This document shows positions 56,197 through 64,000 of a DNA stretch of 64,000 bases, one piece after another (position 1 is the first letter of the stretch; each line of letters opens with the position of its first letter). The notes beneath the pieces were generated by a model. The model did not search any database. It was not told where the DNA came from and saw only the letters and a program-made list of their open reading frames with translations. Position numbers and translations under genes: made by a program. The stretch comes from Reyranellaceae bacterium (GTDB lineage: Bacteria; Pseudomonadota; Alphaproteobacteria; Reyranellales; Reyranellaceae), in assembly GCA_022844045.1 (NCBI GenBank), contig JALHMM010000012.1:38322-102321 (forward strand). Reading direction: 5' to 3'.

Positions 56197-57755
56197 TTGA
56201 CCCGCCGCTCCTTGCCCTTCCAGTACGGCTCGCGCAGCTCGCGCTTGAGGATCTTGCCGGTGGGGTTGCGCGGCAGCGCCTCGACGAAGTCGACCGACTT
56301 GGGCAGCTTGTAGCCGGCGATGCGTTCGCGCGCCCAGGCGATCAGCTCAGCCGGTGTGACCGCGGCGTCGGGCTTCTTGACGACGATCGCCTTGACCGCC
56401 TCGCCCCAGCGATCATCGGGCACGCCGATCACCGCGACGTCGGCGATGGCGGGATGGCCGAACAGCGCGCTCTCGACCTCGGCGGGGTAGATATTCTCGC
56501 CGCCTGACACGACCATGTCCTTCACGCGGTCGTAGATGTAGAGGTAGCCCTTGTCGTCGAGATAGCCCGCGTCGCCGGTGAAGTACCAGCCGTCGCGCAT
56601 GGCGCGCGCCGTGGCCTCGGGCAGCTTCCAGTAGCCTTTCATGACCTGGCGCGACTTCACTGCGATCTCGCCCACCTGGTTGATCGCGCAATCCTTGCCG
56701 TCGTCGCCGACGATGCGCAGTTCGACGTTCTGCTGCGCGTAGCCGCAGGACAGCAGCTTCTTCGGATCGTTGGGATCGTGATCCTCGGGCGGCAGCAGGG
56801 TGATCGCGCCGGTGGTCTCGGTCGCGCCATAGACCTGCTGGAAGCCGCAGGGAAAGATCTTCATGGCTTGGCGCAACAGGTCGGCGGGAATCGGCGCCGC
56901 GCCATAGACGATGATCTTGAGCGACGACAGATCGGTCTCGTGGATCTGCGGCGTCTGCACCAGGAACAGGATGATCGCCGGCACCAGCAGCAGGACCTCG
57001 ATGCGCCGTTCCTCGATCAGCCTGAGGATCTGCAGCGGCACGACCTCGCGCATGACGTAGTTGGTGCAGCCGGCATAGGTGCCGGCCAGCGCCCAGCCAG
57101 CGCCGCCGATATGGAACATCGGCAGGATGATGATGTTGGCGACGCCGGGCCCCATGTGCCAGGAAGGCGTCCAGGTCGGCAGCAGCTCCAGCAGGTTGGC
57201 GTTGGTGATCTGCGCGCCCTTGGGCAGGCCGGTCGTCCCCGAGGTGTAGAACTGCACCGCCACGTCATCCGGGTCGATCGGCAGCATCGGGTCGGTGGGC
57301 GATTGCCGGTCGCGCCAGCGCGCGAAGGACTCGAAGACGGGATGCGCGCCGCTGAAGGCGATGATCGTGCGCACCGTCTTGAGCTCGGCGCGGATCTTCT
57401 CGACGATAGGGAAGTATTCCTCGCCGACGAACAGGATCTCGGCCTCGGCGTCGTTGACGATATGGGCGATCTCCGGCGCCGCCAGCCGCCAGTTCACCGA
57501 GACCATCACCGTGTTCGACTTGGCGCAGCCATAGAGCAGCTCGAAGAACACGCCGTTGCTCTTGTCGAGATGTGCCACGCGCGCTTGCGGCTTCAGCCCG
57601 GCGGCGATCAGGCCGTTGGCGACCTGGCTGGAGAGCCGGTCGAGCGCGCCGTAGCTGGTGGGCACGTCCTCGAAGACCACGGCGATCTCCTGCGGCCGCT
57701 CGGCGGCATGCTTGCGCACGATGTCGGCGATGATGCTGGGCTGCGCGATCGTCAA
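56193..57755 (-). CDS. AMP-forming acyl-CoA ligase
   Basis: 520 residues from a TTG at 57755, eight bases after GGGAGG; there is no better start. The adenylation motif YTSGTTGLPKG is at 170-180, YGATETTGA follows, the hinge lies in YIYDRVKDMVVSGGENIYP and the C-terminal Lys in NPTGKILKREL. Typical of small to medium acyl or aryl CoA ligases (FadK/crotonobetaine-type). It overlaps the HAD phosphatase gene. Substrate unknown. Confidence 0.92.
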   Translation of the reverse strand: MTIAQPSIIADIVRKHAAERPQEIAVVFEDVPTSYGALDRLSSQVANGLIAAGLKPQARVAHLDKSNGVFFELLYGCAKSNTVMVSVNWRLAAPEIAHIVNDAEAEILFVGEEYFPIVEKIRAELKTVRTIIAFSGAHPVFESFARWRDRQSPTDPMLPIDPDDVAVQFYTSGTTGLPKGAQITNANLLELLPTWTPSWHMGPGVANIIILPMFHIGGAGWALAGTYAGCTNYVMREVVPLQILRLIEERRIEVLLLVPAIILFLVQTPQIHETDLSSLKIIVYGAAPIPADLLRQAMKIFPCGFQQVYGATETTGAITLLPPEDHDPNDPKKLLSCGYAQQNVELRIVGDDGKDCAINQVGEIAVKSRQVMKGYWKLPEATARAMRDGWYFTGDAGYLDDKGYLYIYDRVKDMVVSGGENIYPAEVESALFGHPAIADVAVIGVPDDRWGEAVKAIVVKKPDAAVTPAELIAWARERIAGYKLPKSVDFVEALPRNPTGKILKRELREPYWKGKERRVN

Positions 57756-57957
57756 ACCTTGGTCCTCCCGCCGGCTGCGCGACGCGGCATGCTAGAGTGG
57801 GTCTCGATAGACTGGAATTGCCAAAGCGATGCCGCTGGCCTTCGCGGGGGCAATCCCGCCAAATCCTCCGAATTCGGATGATTATCTAAGTCCGACAGGC
57901 GTTTGACGCTAAGTCTTCCATGGAACTATAGGCCGATTCGCGATACTGTGCGGGCCA

Positions 57958-58758
57958 ATGTTCAGCAGATGGTTCGGCGGCGGGAGAAAGGCGCAACCGG
58001 CGCGGCGCGCGGCCGTGCCGGCGGGCTACCGCGTCTACGCCATCGGCGACATCCACGGCCGCCTCGACCTGCTGACGGCGCTGCACAGCGACATTCTCGA
58101 GGACACCACGCGCCATCCGCACGGCGGCACCAACGTGCTGATCTATCTCGGCGACTACATCGACCGCGGGCCCTACAGCCGCGAGGTGATCGAGTATCTG
58201 ATGCGCGATCCGCTGCCCGGCTTCGAGAGCGTGCGGCTGATGGGCAACCACGACGAGGCGCTGCTGAAGTTCCTCGAGGATCCGGCGATCGGGCCGAGCT
58301 GGTCGAGCTATGGCGGCGAGGCGACCTTGCTGAGCTACGGCGTGCGGACCCAGCCCGGCCTCATCGGCTTGGCCCGCTGGGAGGACCTGCGGCGGCAGCT
58401 GATCGAGACCATGCCGGAGAGCCACGTCGCCTTCCTGAAGGCGCTCAAGACCTCGGTCGAGGCCGGTGATTACATGTTCGTGCATGCCGGCGTGCGCCCG
58501 GGCGTGCCGCTCGCATCCCAGCGCCAGGAAGACCTGCTGTGGATCCGCGACACCTTCCTCGACAGCGCGCTCGATCACGGCAAGGTGGTCGTGCACGGCC
58601 ACACGCCGGTCGACGCACCCGAGGTGCGGCCCAACCGTATCGGCGTCGATACCGGCGCCTTCGCCAGCGGCGTGCTGACATCGGTGGTGCTCGAAGACGA
58701 GAGCCGCCGGTTCCTGTGCACCGGGACGCCCGACTGGGCGCGTGTCGCCGCGCAATAG
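57958..58758 (+). CDS. PPP-family metallophosphatase (Ser/Thr or bis(5'-nucleosyl)-tetraphosphatase-like)
   Basis: 266 residues. The PPP signatures are GDIHG (Asp31, His33), GDYIDRG (Asp66), GNHDE (Asn97, His98), FVHAGVRPG and HGHTP. They bind two metals for phosphoester hydrolysis. The N-terminus FSRWFGGGRKAQPARRAAV is basic, without a signal peptide. Members serve as protein phosphatases or diadenosine tetraphosphatases; which applies here cannot be told. It lies 63 bases ahead of the nucleotide-sugar decarboxylase gene, possibly co-transcribed with it. Confidence 0.9.
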   Translation: MFSRWFGGGRKAQPARRAAVPAGYRVYAIGDIHGRLDLLTALHSDILEDTTRHPHGGTNVLIYLGDYIDRGPYSREVIEYLMRDPLPGFESVRLMGNHDEALLKFLEDPAIGPSWSSYGGEATLLSYGVRTQPGLIGLARWEDLRRQLIETMPESHVAFLKALKTSVEAGDYMFVHAGVRPGVPLASQRQEDLLWIRDTFLDSALDHGKVVVHGHTPVDAPEVRPNRIGVDTGAFASGVLTSVVLEDESRRFLCTGTPDWARVAAQ

Positions 58759-58821
58759 GCTCCATCGCCGACAACCAACAACCACCGCCCTCAACGATCC
58801 CGTCGGAAGGACAGTCTTTTC

Positions 58822-59790
<969 letters not shown>

Positions 59791-59796
59791 CGCAGC

Positions 59797-59884
59797 TGTC
59801 ATCCCGAGCGCAGCGAGGGATCTCTTTGGGAGCGCCGGCGTCTCGCTGGCATCTTTATGAGCCAGCGGGACGCCGGCGCTCCCA
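59797..59884. repeat. Composite palindrome after the UXS gene
   Basis: 59797-59823 is a single arm of the TGTCATTCCGAGCG family (TGTCATCCCGAGCGCAGCGA) without a partner. It is followed by a separate hairpin with 24-bp arms at 59827-59850 and 59861-59884 (one mismatch, core GGGAGCGCCGGCGT). Located between convergent genes, it may serve as a terminator. Confidence 0.85.
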
Positions 59885-59918
59885 GGAAGACAGCCTGATC
59901 CCCCTGAGGCCGCAATCG

Positions 59919-60137
59919 TCACGGTCGGTATTTGGTCACAATGTCCCTCAGCTCTTTGGCCTCAAGCTCACCGCGCCGATAGGCTGTCATGCGGTCGATC
60001 GCATCCCGTGCCCACAGTTGGTCGATGTCTGGATCGGTATTGTCCAGGCTATCGAGCACGCCTTCCACCAACGCGATGCGATCCTCAGGCGACAGCGCGC
60101 GCGCCCGCTCGATTAGCGTCTTTGCTTCGTCTCTCAT
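59919..60137 (-). CDS. Addiction-module antitoxin-like protein, orphan
   Basis: 72 residues from the ATG at 60137. SPEDRIALVEGVLDSLD and DIDQLWARDAIDRMTAYRRG match the small putative addiction-module family (Unstab_antitox), usually paired with a RelE/ParE toxin gene directly downstream. Here the downstream side is a palindrome followed by the convergent UXS gene, and upstream lies the enolase-superfamily gene. No toxin frame is visible. It is a solitary or degraded antitoxin. Confidence 0.75.
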   Translation of the reverse strand: MRDEAKTLIERARALSPEDRIALVEGVLDSLDNTDPDIDQLWARDAIDRMTAYRRGELEAKELRDIVTKYRP

Positions 60138-60207
60138 GTCCGTCCTTGCCGTTCGAGATTCCAAGGTCAAGCGCTCTGGCCTCGTTGCGCGCAGGATGAC
60201 GGGTGCT

Positions 60208-61311
60208 TCAGTCGATGCGTCGCTTCTTCAGCTCCACCTCGTTCAGGCGCAGGCCGAGTCCGGGTTCGTCCGACAGCTTGAACAGCCCGTTCACCGGCAC
60301 CGGCGGGTTCTCGAACACGGCGTGCGTGCGCGTCGACGGGTCGTTCCACTCCGCCGGCTTCGTGCCTTGTAGCAATGACGCGACCACATGCAGGTTGGCG
60401 GCATGGCCGATGGTCGGCTGTGTCTGGTGCGGCACCAGCTCGACGCCGTGCGCATGCGCCAGGGCGGCGCAGCGCAGCAGGCCGGTGATGCCGCCCATCT
60501 TCACGATATCGGGCTGCACCATGCGCACACCGGCATCGATCAGATCGGCCAGCGCCGGCAGGGTGTAGGTCTGCTCGCCGGCCGACACGGTGATATCGAG
60601 ACGCTGCGCAACCTCGCCCATCGCCTTGACGTGATAGTGCTGCACCGGCTCCTCGAACCACCAATAGCCGAGCTCTTCCAGCGCGCGGCCGACGCGCATC
60701 GCGCCGCCGATCGAGTAGCCGTTGTTGGCGTCGAACGCCAACGGGAAGCCGTCGCCCACCAGCTTGCGCACCGCGCGCGCCTTGGCGATGTCGCCTGATA
60801 TGTTGGCATCGAGGCTCGTGCGGGTGTTGTCGAAGCGGATCTTCACCGCCGCGGGCTGATCCTTCAGCCGCTGCTCGACGACCTTGCAGACCTGCTCGAC
60901 GCTGCGCTCGCCGTTGCCGCCGATCGAGGCGTAGAAGGGGATCGTCGTCTTCCACGCGCCGCCGATCAGCTTGTAGATCGGCAGGCCGGTGCGCTTGCCC
61001 TTGATGTCCCATAGCGCGATGTCGAGCGCCGCCAGAGCGCCGGTCAGCGCCCCCTCCGGGCCGAGCTTGACCAGCGTGTGCATGGCCTTCTCGAGCAGCA
61101 CCGCGTGATCGAGTGGGTCCTGGCCGATCAGCATGGGTGCGATGTCGTCGCGAATCATGCCCAGCGAGGCACGCCCGCCCTGCATCGGCGAAGCCTCGCC
61201 GATGCCGGAGATGCCATCATCGGTGCGCACCAGTACGAAGGCGCTGCGTTGCTGCGGCCGGTCGTTCGGGTTCCAGGCGACCTGGAAGGCTTCGACGGCG
61301 GTGATCTTCAT
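60208..61311 (-). CDS. Mandelate racemase/muconate lactonizing enzyme family member
   Basis: 367 residues of the enolase superfamily. The KxR pair is Lys157 and Arg159 (VKIRFD), the metal ligands are Asp194 (FDANN), Glu220/221 (WFEEP) and Glu246 (AGEQ), and the acid/base dyad is His295 with Asp268 (PDIVKMGG). This arrangement matches mandelate racemase-type sugar-acid dehydratases or racemases. The substrate is not identifiable. It is flanked by a palindrome on the upstream side and sits beside the orphan antitoxin. Confidence 0.9.
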   Translation of the reverse strand: MKITAVEAFQVAWNPNDRPQQRSAFVLVRTDDGISGIGEASPMQGGRASLGMIRDDIAPMLIGQDPLDHAVLLEKAMHTLVKLGPEGALTGALAALDIALWDIKGKRTGLPIYKLIGGAWKTTIPFYASIGGNGERSVEQVCKVVEQRLKDQPAAVKIRFDNTRTSLDANISGDIAKARAVRKLVGDGFPLAFDANNGYSIGGAMRVGRALEELGYWWFEEPVQHYHVKAMGEVAQRLDITVSAGEQTYTLPALADLIDAGVRMVQPDIVKMGGITGLLRCAALAHAHGVELVPHQTQPTIGHAANLHVVASLLQGTKPAEWNDPSTRTHAVFENPPVPVNGLFKLSDEPGLGLRLNEVELKKRRID

Positions 61312-61326
61312 CCAATTCCTCCCTTT

Positions 61327-61480
61327 CCTTCTCCCCGCGAAGGCGGGGAGAAGGTGCCCGAAGGGCGGATGAGGGGCTTAGCGGCGTCTCAACAACAATG
61401 ACCGTGGTCGTTGCGCAACGAAGCCCCTCATCCGCCTCGCTGCGCTCGGCACCTTCTCCCCGCCTTCGCGGGGAGAAGGG
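61327..61480. repeat. Palindromic element, CCTTCTCCCC family, copy 3
   Basis: Same design as 34287-34441: CCTTCTCCCCGCGAAGGCGG at the left end and its complement at the right, with the GATGAGGGGCTT/AAGCCCCTCATC inner pairing. The loop (TAGCGGCGTCTCAACAACAA region) differs. Confidence 0.92.
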
Positions 61481-61483
61481 AAC

Positions 61484-61960
61484 TCAAAGCGCACGGATCA
61501 GGTATCGTACACTCTTGCCGCGGTCGGGGAGGCGGGCTTCGCAGCAAACGGTGAAGCCCAGCCGTGCGTGGAAGGCATCGGAGATCGGGTTGGGCGGGTC
61601 GCTGTTGACCTCGTAGCAGGCCTGGGTGTGGCCGGCTGCGCGGGCAATGGCGAAGAATTCCTCGTAGAGCCGGCGCGCATGGCCACCACGCCGTGCCGTC
61701 GGCGAGACGACGATGCGATCGACATAGGCGAAGCGCTCGTAGCGCTGGCGGAACCACAGGAAGTTGGGGCTGCGGTAGTCGGCATCCTGATCGAAGGTCA
61801 GCAGGAAGGCCTCGGCGTCGCCGATCACACGCGCGGCCATCGCGATCGACAGCAGGCGGCGCAGCTCATGCGCATCGAGCTCGGAAAGCTCGGCCGCATG
61901 CGCGTTATTGAGCGCGAGGAGGGTCGCCTCGTCAGCGGGCGAGGGGACGCGAATCATCAT
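61484..61960 (-). CDS. GNAT-family N-acetyltransferase
   Basis: 158 residues. The acetyl-CoA binding segment reads DRIVVSPTARRGGHARRLYEEFFAIAR, with the R-x-x-G-H/A pattern. The N-terminal part MMIRVPSPADEATLLALN is typical, and the C-terminal CYEVNSDPPNPISDAFHARLGF supports the GNAT fold. Two palindromic elements flank it. A DDADYRSPNFLWF stretch indicates the subgroup sometimes annotated as a spermidine-like or unknown acetyltransferase. Acceptor unknown. Confidence 0.85.
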   Translation of the reverse strand: MMIRVPSPADEATLLALNNAHAAELSELDAHELRRLLSIAMAARVIGDAEAFLLTFDQDADYRSPNFLWFRQRYERFAYVDRIVVSPTARRGGHARRLYEEFFAIARAAGHTQACYEVNSDPPNPISDAFHARLGFTVCCEARLPDRGKSVRYLIRAL

Positions 61961-62032
61961 CCTGTCATTCCGAGCGCAGCGAGGAATCTAAGGGAAGGTT
62001 CCTGGATTCCTCGCTGCGCTCGGAATGACAGG
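61961..62032. repeat. Palindromic element, TGTCATTCCGAGCG family, perfect copy
   Basis: Arms at 61961-61988 and 62005-62032 are perfect 28-bp reverse complements (core TGTCATTCCGAGCGCAGCGA) with a 16-base loop. Its left arm starts next to the GNAT start codon, so it could influence transcription of that gene. Confidence 0.95.
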
Positions 62033-62056
62033 ATGGTTCGGGACGGCAGCCGTGAC

Positions 62057-63508
62057 TCACGCGCGGCCGTACTTGTCCTCGAAGCGCTCGATGTCGTCCT
62101 CGCCGAGATAGCTGCCGGACTGCACCTCGATCAGGTGCAGCGGATCGCTGCCGGTGTTCTCGAGGCGGTGGCGGACGCCCAGCGGGATATAGGTCGACTG
62201 GTTCTCGCAGAGCTCGAAGACGTCGTTGCCGCGGGTGACGCGCGCGACGCCGCGCACCACGACCCAGTGCTCGGCGCGCTTGTTGTGCTTCTGCAGGCTG
62301 AGCGCGCGGCCGGGCAGCACCTGGATGTGCTTCACCTGGTGGCGCTCGCCGACATTGACGGTCTCGTAGTATCCCCAAGGCCGGAAGACCTTGGCGTGCG
62401 TCGCCGCCTCGGAACGGCCGCTGGCCTTGACGCGTTCGACCAGCTTCTTGACGTCCTGCGCACGGTCACGTCGCGTCACCATGACCACGTCGCCGGTGGC
62501 GACCACGACGAGGTCCTCGACGCCCAGGGTCGCGACCATGACGCCGGGCTCGGCGCGCACGTAGCTGCCTTTGGTGTCCTCGACGAGCACGTCGCCGACC
62601 AGGGCGTTGCCCTGGGCGTCCATCGCTGTCTGCTCGTGCAGCGCGTCCCACGAGCCGATATCGCTCCAGCCCATGTCGACCGGCACGGTGGCGGCGCGCT
62701 GGGTGCGTTCCATCACGGCATAGTCGATCGACTTCGAGGGGGAGCGGCCGAAAGCCTCGCCATCGAGTCGAATGAAATCGAGATCGCGCGTGGCGCCCTT
62801 GAAGGCGGCGGCGCAGGCCTCGATGATGGCGGGCTCGAACTGCTTGAGCTCACCGAGATAGAGATCGGCGCGCAGCAGGAAGATGCCGCCGTTCCAGGCG
62901 TAGCCGCCGTCGGCAAGGAATTGCCGGGCGCGCGCAAGGTCGGGCTTCTCGACGAAGCGCTCGACGACGTGGCAGCCCGGCGCGCTCGGCAGCGCCGCGC
63001 CGATCTTGATGTAGCCGTAGCCGGTATCGGGCGCGGTCGGCGCGATGCCGAAGGTGACGAAGCTGCCGAGCACCGCGGCGGGCGTCGCGCGGGCGATCGC
63101 CGCCTGGAAGGCGTCGGGGCGGCGGATCAGGTGGTCCGACGGCAGCACGAGGATCGGGCGGTTGGGCCCGCCGGCGGCGGCCATCATGGCGCCGATCGCC
63201 ACGGCGGGGGCGGTGTTGCGCGCCGCCGGCTCGAGCACGATGGCGGCGGGCGTGACTCCCACGGCGCGCGACTGCTCGGCGACCATGAAGCGGTGTTCGG
63301 CGTTGCAAACGATCACCGGCGGCATGAAGCGCGCGGAGTCGGCGACGCGCAGCAAGGTCTGCTGCAGCAGCGACTTGTCGCCGGAGAGAGGCAGGAATTG
63401 CTTGGGATAGGCTTCGCGCGACAGCGGCCAGAGCCGCGTGCCGGATCCGCCGGACAGGATGACCGGCTGGATCAGATGGGATGACGAAGAAGGATCCGGC
63501 TGCGCCAT
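62057..63508 (-). CDS. Mannose-1-phosphate guanylyltransferase / mannose-6-phosphate isomerase (ManC/AlgA-type)
   Basis: 483 residues, the usual bifunctional length. The nucleotidyltransferase motif GGSGTRLWPLSREAYPKQ is at 20-37, and LVLPSDHLI follows. The C-terminal cupin domain (about 350-483) has the type II isomerase sequence RPWGYYETV, HIQVLPGRALSLQKH and the WVVVRGVARV core. It makes GDP-mannose from mannose-1-phosphate, and possibly isomerises fructose-6-phosphate. It reads toward and is followed on the same strand by nothing but palindromes; the GME-like gene precedes it. Confidence 0.93.
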   Translation of the reverse strand: MAQPDPSSSSHLIQPVILSGGSGTRLWPLSREAYPKQFLPLSGDKSLLQQTLLRVADSARFMPPVIVCNAEHRFMVAEQSRAVGVTPAAIVLEPAARNTAPAVAIGAMMAAAGGPNRPILVLPSDHLIRRPDAFQAAIARATPAAVLGSFVTFGIAPTAPDTGYGYIKIGAALPSAPGCHVVERFVEKPDLARARQFLADGGYAWNGGIFLLRADLYLGELKQFEPAIIEACAAAFKGATRDLDFIRLDGEAFGRSPSKSIDYAVMERTQRAATVPVDMGWSDIGSWDALHEQTAMDAQGNALVGDVLVEDTKGSYVRAEPGVMVATLGVEDLVVVATGDVVMVTRRDRAQDVKKLVERVKASGRSEAATHAKVFRPWGYYETVNVGERHQVKHIQVLPGRALSLQKHNKRAEHWVVVRGVARVTRGNDVFELCENQSTYIPLGVRHRLENTGSDPLHLIEVQSGSYLGEDDIERFEDKYGRA

Positions 63509-63526
63509 CCGCTATTCCACTCGAGG

Positions 63527-64000
63527 TTAACTGGCGACGGCGAACCTTGGCACGCCGTTGGCCCTGGACATGCCGCCCGATACCATCTGGTCGTGGATCC
63601 AGCGATAGGTTTTTTCCATGCCTTCCTCAAGGCGGATAGACGGCGCCCAGCCGAGCACGCGCTTGATCATCTCGTTGTCGCTGTTGCGCCCGCGCACGCC
63701 CTTGGGCGCGTCCAGCTTGTAGCGCCGATTCAGCTTGATGCCGGCGATCTTCTCGACGATGTCGACCAGGGTGTTGATCGAGACCAGCTCGTCGCTGCCG
63801 ATATTGACCGGCTCGACCACGTCGCTGTTCATCAGCCGCGCGCTGCCATAGGTGCAGTCGTCGATGTACATGAAGGAGCGGGTCTGCTCGCCGTCGCCCC
63901 AGATCTCGATCTCGTGGCGACCCGACAGCTTGGCCTGGATCACCTTGCGGCAGATCGCCGCCGGCGCCTTCTCGCGCCCGCCGTCATAGGTGCCGTTGGG
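63527..64000 (-). CDS. GDP-mannose 3,5-epimerase-like NAD-dependent epimerase, partial (N-terminus beyond window)
   Basis: The last 157 codons are visible, and the frame is open to base 64000, so the start lies outside. PNGTYDGGREKAPAAICRKV, the WGDGEQTRSFMYIDDC segment and KGVRGRNSDNEMIKR all closely match the C-terminal half of GDP-mannose 3,5-epimerases, an extended SDR that makes GDP-L-galactose and GDP-gulose. ManC downstream (18 bases) provides GDP-mannose, so the pairing is coherent. The catalytic Tyr/Lys are outside the window. Confidence 0.85.
   Translation of the reverse strand, partial: PNGTYDGGREKAPAAICRKVIQAKLSGRHEIEIWGDGEQTRSFMYIDDCTYGSARLMNSDVVEPVNIGSDELVSINTLVDIVEKIAGIKLNRRYKLDAPKGVRGRNSDNEMIKRVLGWAPSIRLEEGMEKTYRWIHDQMVSGGMSRANGVPRFAVAS

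Overview
The window is high-GC (about two thirds G+C by eye), densely coded chromosomal DNA. Gene families, codon use, many 4-bp start/stop overlaps and large intergenic palindromes all point to an alphaproteobacterium. The mix of Bug/TctC binding proteins, LivHMGF cassettes, Aap-type amino-acid transport, many CoA-ligases, acyl-CoA dehydrogenases, SDRs and MFS pumps resembles soil or freshwater Reyranella/Bradyrhizobium-like organisms; the genus is a guess. I saw no phage, transposase, CRISPR array, rRNA or tRNA.

Layout. 1-8.1 kb: a partial metallo-beta-lactamase-fold hydrolase, an XRE regulator, then a minus-strand lipid/organic-acid block (thiolase, bifunctional enoyl-CoA hydratase/3-hydroxyacyl-CoA dehydrogenase, MBL hydrolase, TctC-type binding protein, acyl-CoA ligase). 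8.1-13.4 kb: a TetR/MFS divergent pair with two matching operators, an M20 amidohydrolase, a GNAT acetyltransferase, a GlcG/HbpS-like protein and a second TctC-type protein. 13.5-20.7 kb: an orphan M35-like zinc peptidase, a DmdC-type acyl-CoA dehydrogenase, an SDR, an AT-rich gap with a probable 41-residue membrane protein, a ClpP with an 11-Asp tract, and three tandem SDRs. 20.7-30 kb: a six-gene Liv-type ABC transport cluster carrying its own acyl-CoA synthetase, divergent from an acyl-CoA dehydrogenase followed by two hotdog thioesterases. This looks like uptake, CoA activation and oxidation of a carboxylic acid.

30-37 kb: a MetE-C-like enzyme, a transglutaminase-like protein, a Bcr/CflA-type pump, an MFE-2-like SDR and an M20 peptidase. 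36-42 kb: a PLP-dependent decarboxylase-like enzyme, aapJQMP-like amino-acid transport genes and a GntR/FCD regulator, all tightly spaced and probably one operon. 42-57.8 kb: mixed metabolic genes (NAD-binding protein, alpha/beta hydrolase, fatty-acid desaturase, metallophosphoesterase, MFS, SdsA-type alkylsulfatase, VOC proteins, acyl-CoA carboxyltransferase beta subunit, aminoglycoside-phosphotransferase-fold kinase, CCG-domain iron-sulfur protein, HAD phosphatase, acyl-CoA ligase). 58-64 kb: a surface-polysaccharide neighbourhood (UDP-glucuronate decarboxylase, ManC-type GDP-mannose synthesis, a partial GDP-mannose 3,5-epimerase-like gene) mixed with a phosphatase, an orphan addiction-module antitoxin, an enolase-superfamily enzyme and a GNAT protein.

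At least ten long palindromic elements of four sequence families lie strictly between genes. I did not find a convincing wholly new system. The best leads are the transporter/CoA-ligase and transporter/PLP-enzyme operons, the peptidase orphan, the iron-sulfur protein with a Cys-to-Ser change in its second cluster motif, and the palindrome families.
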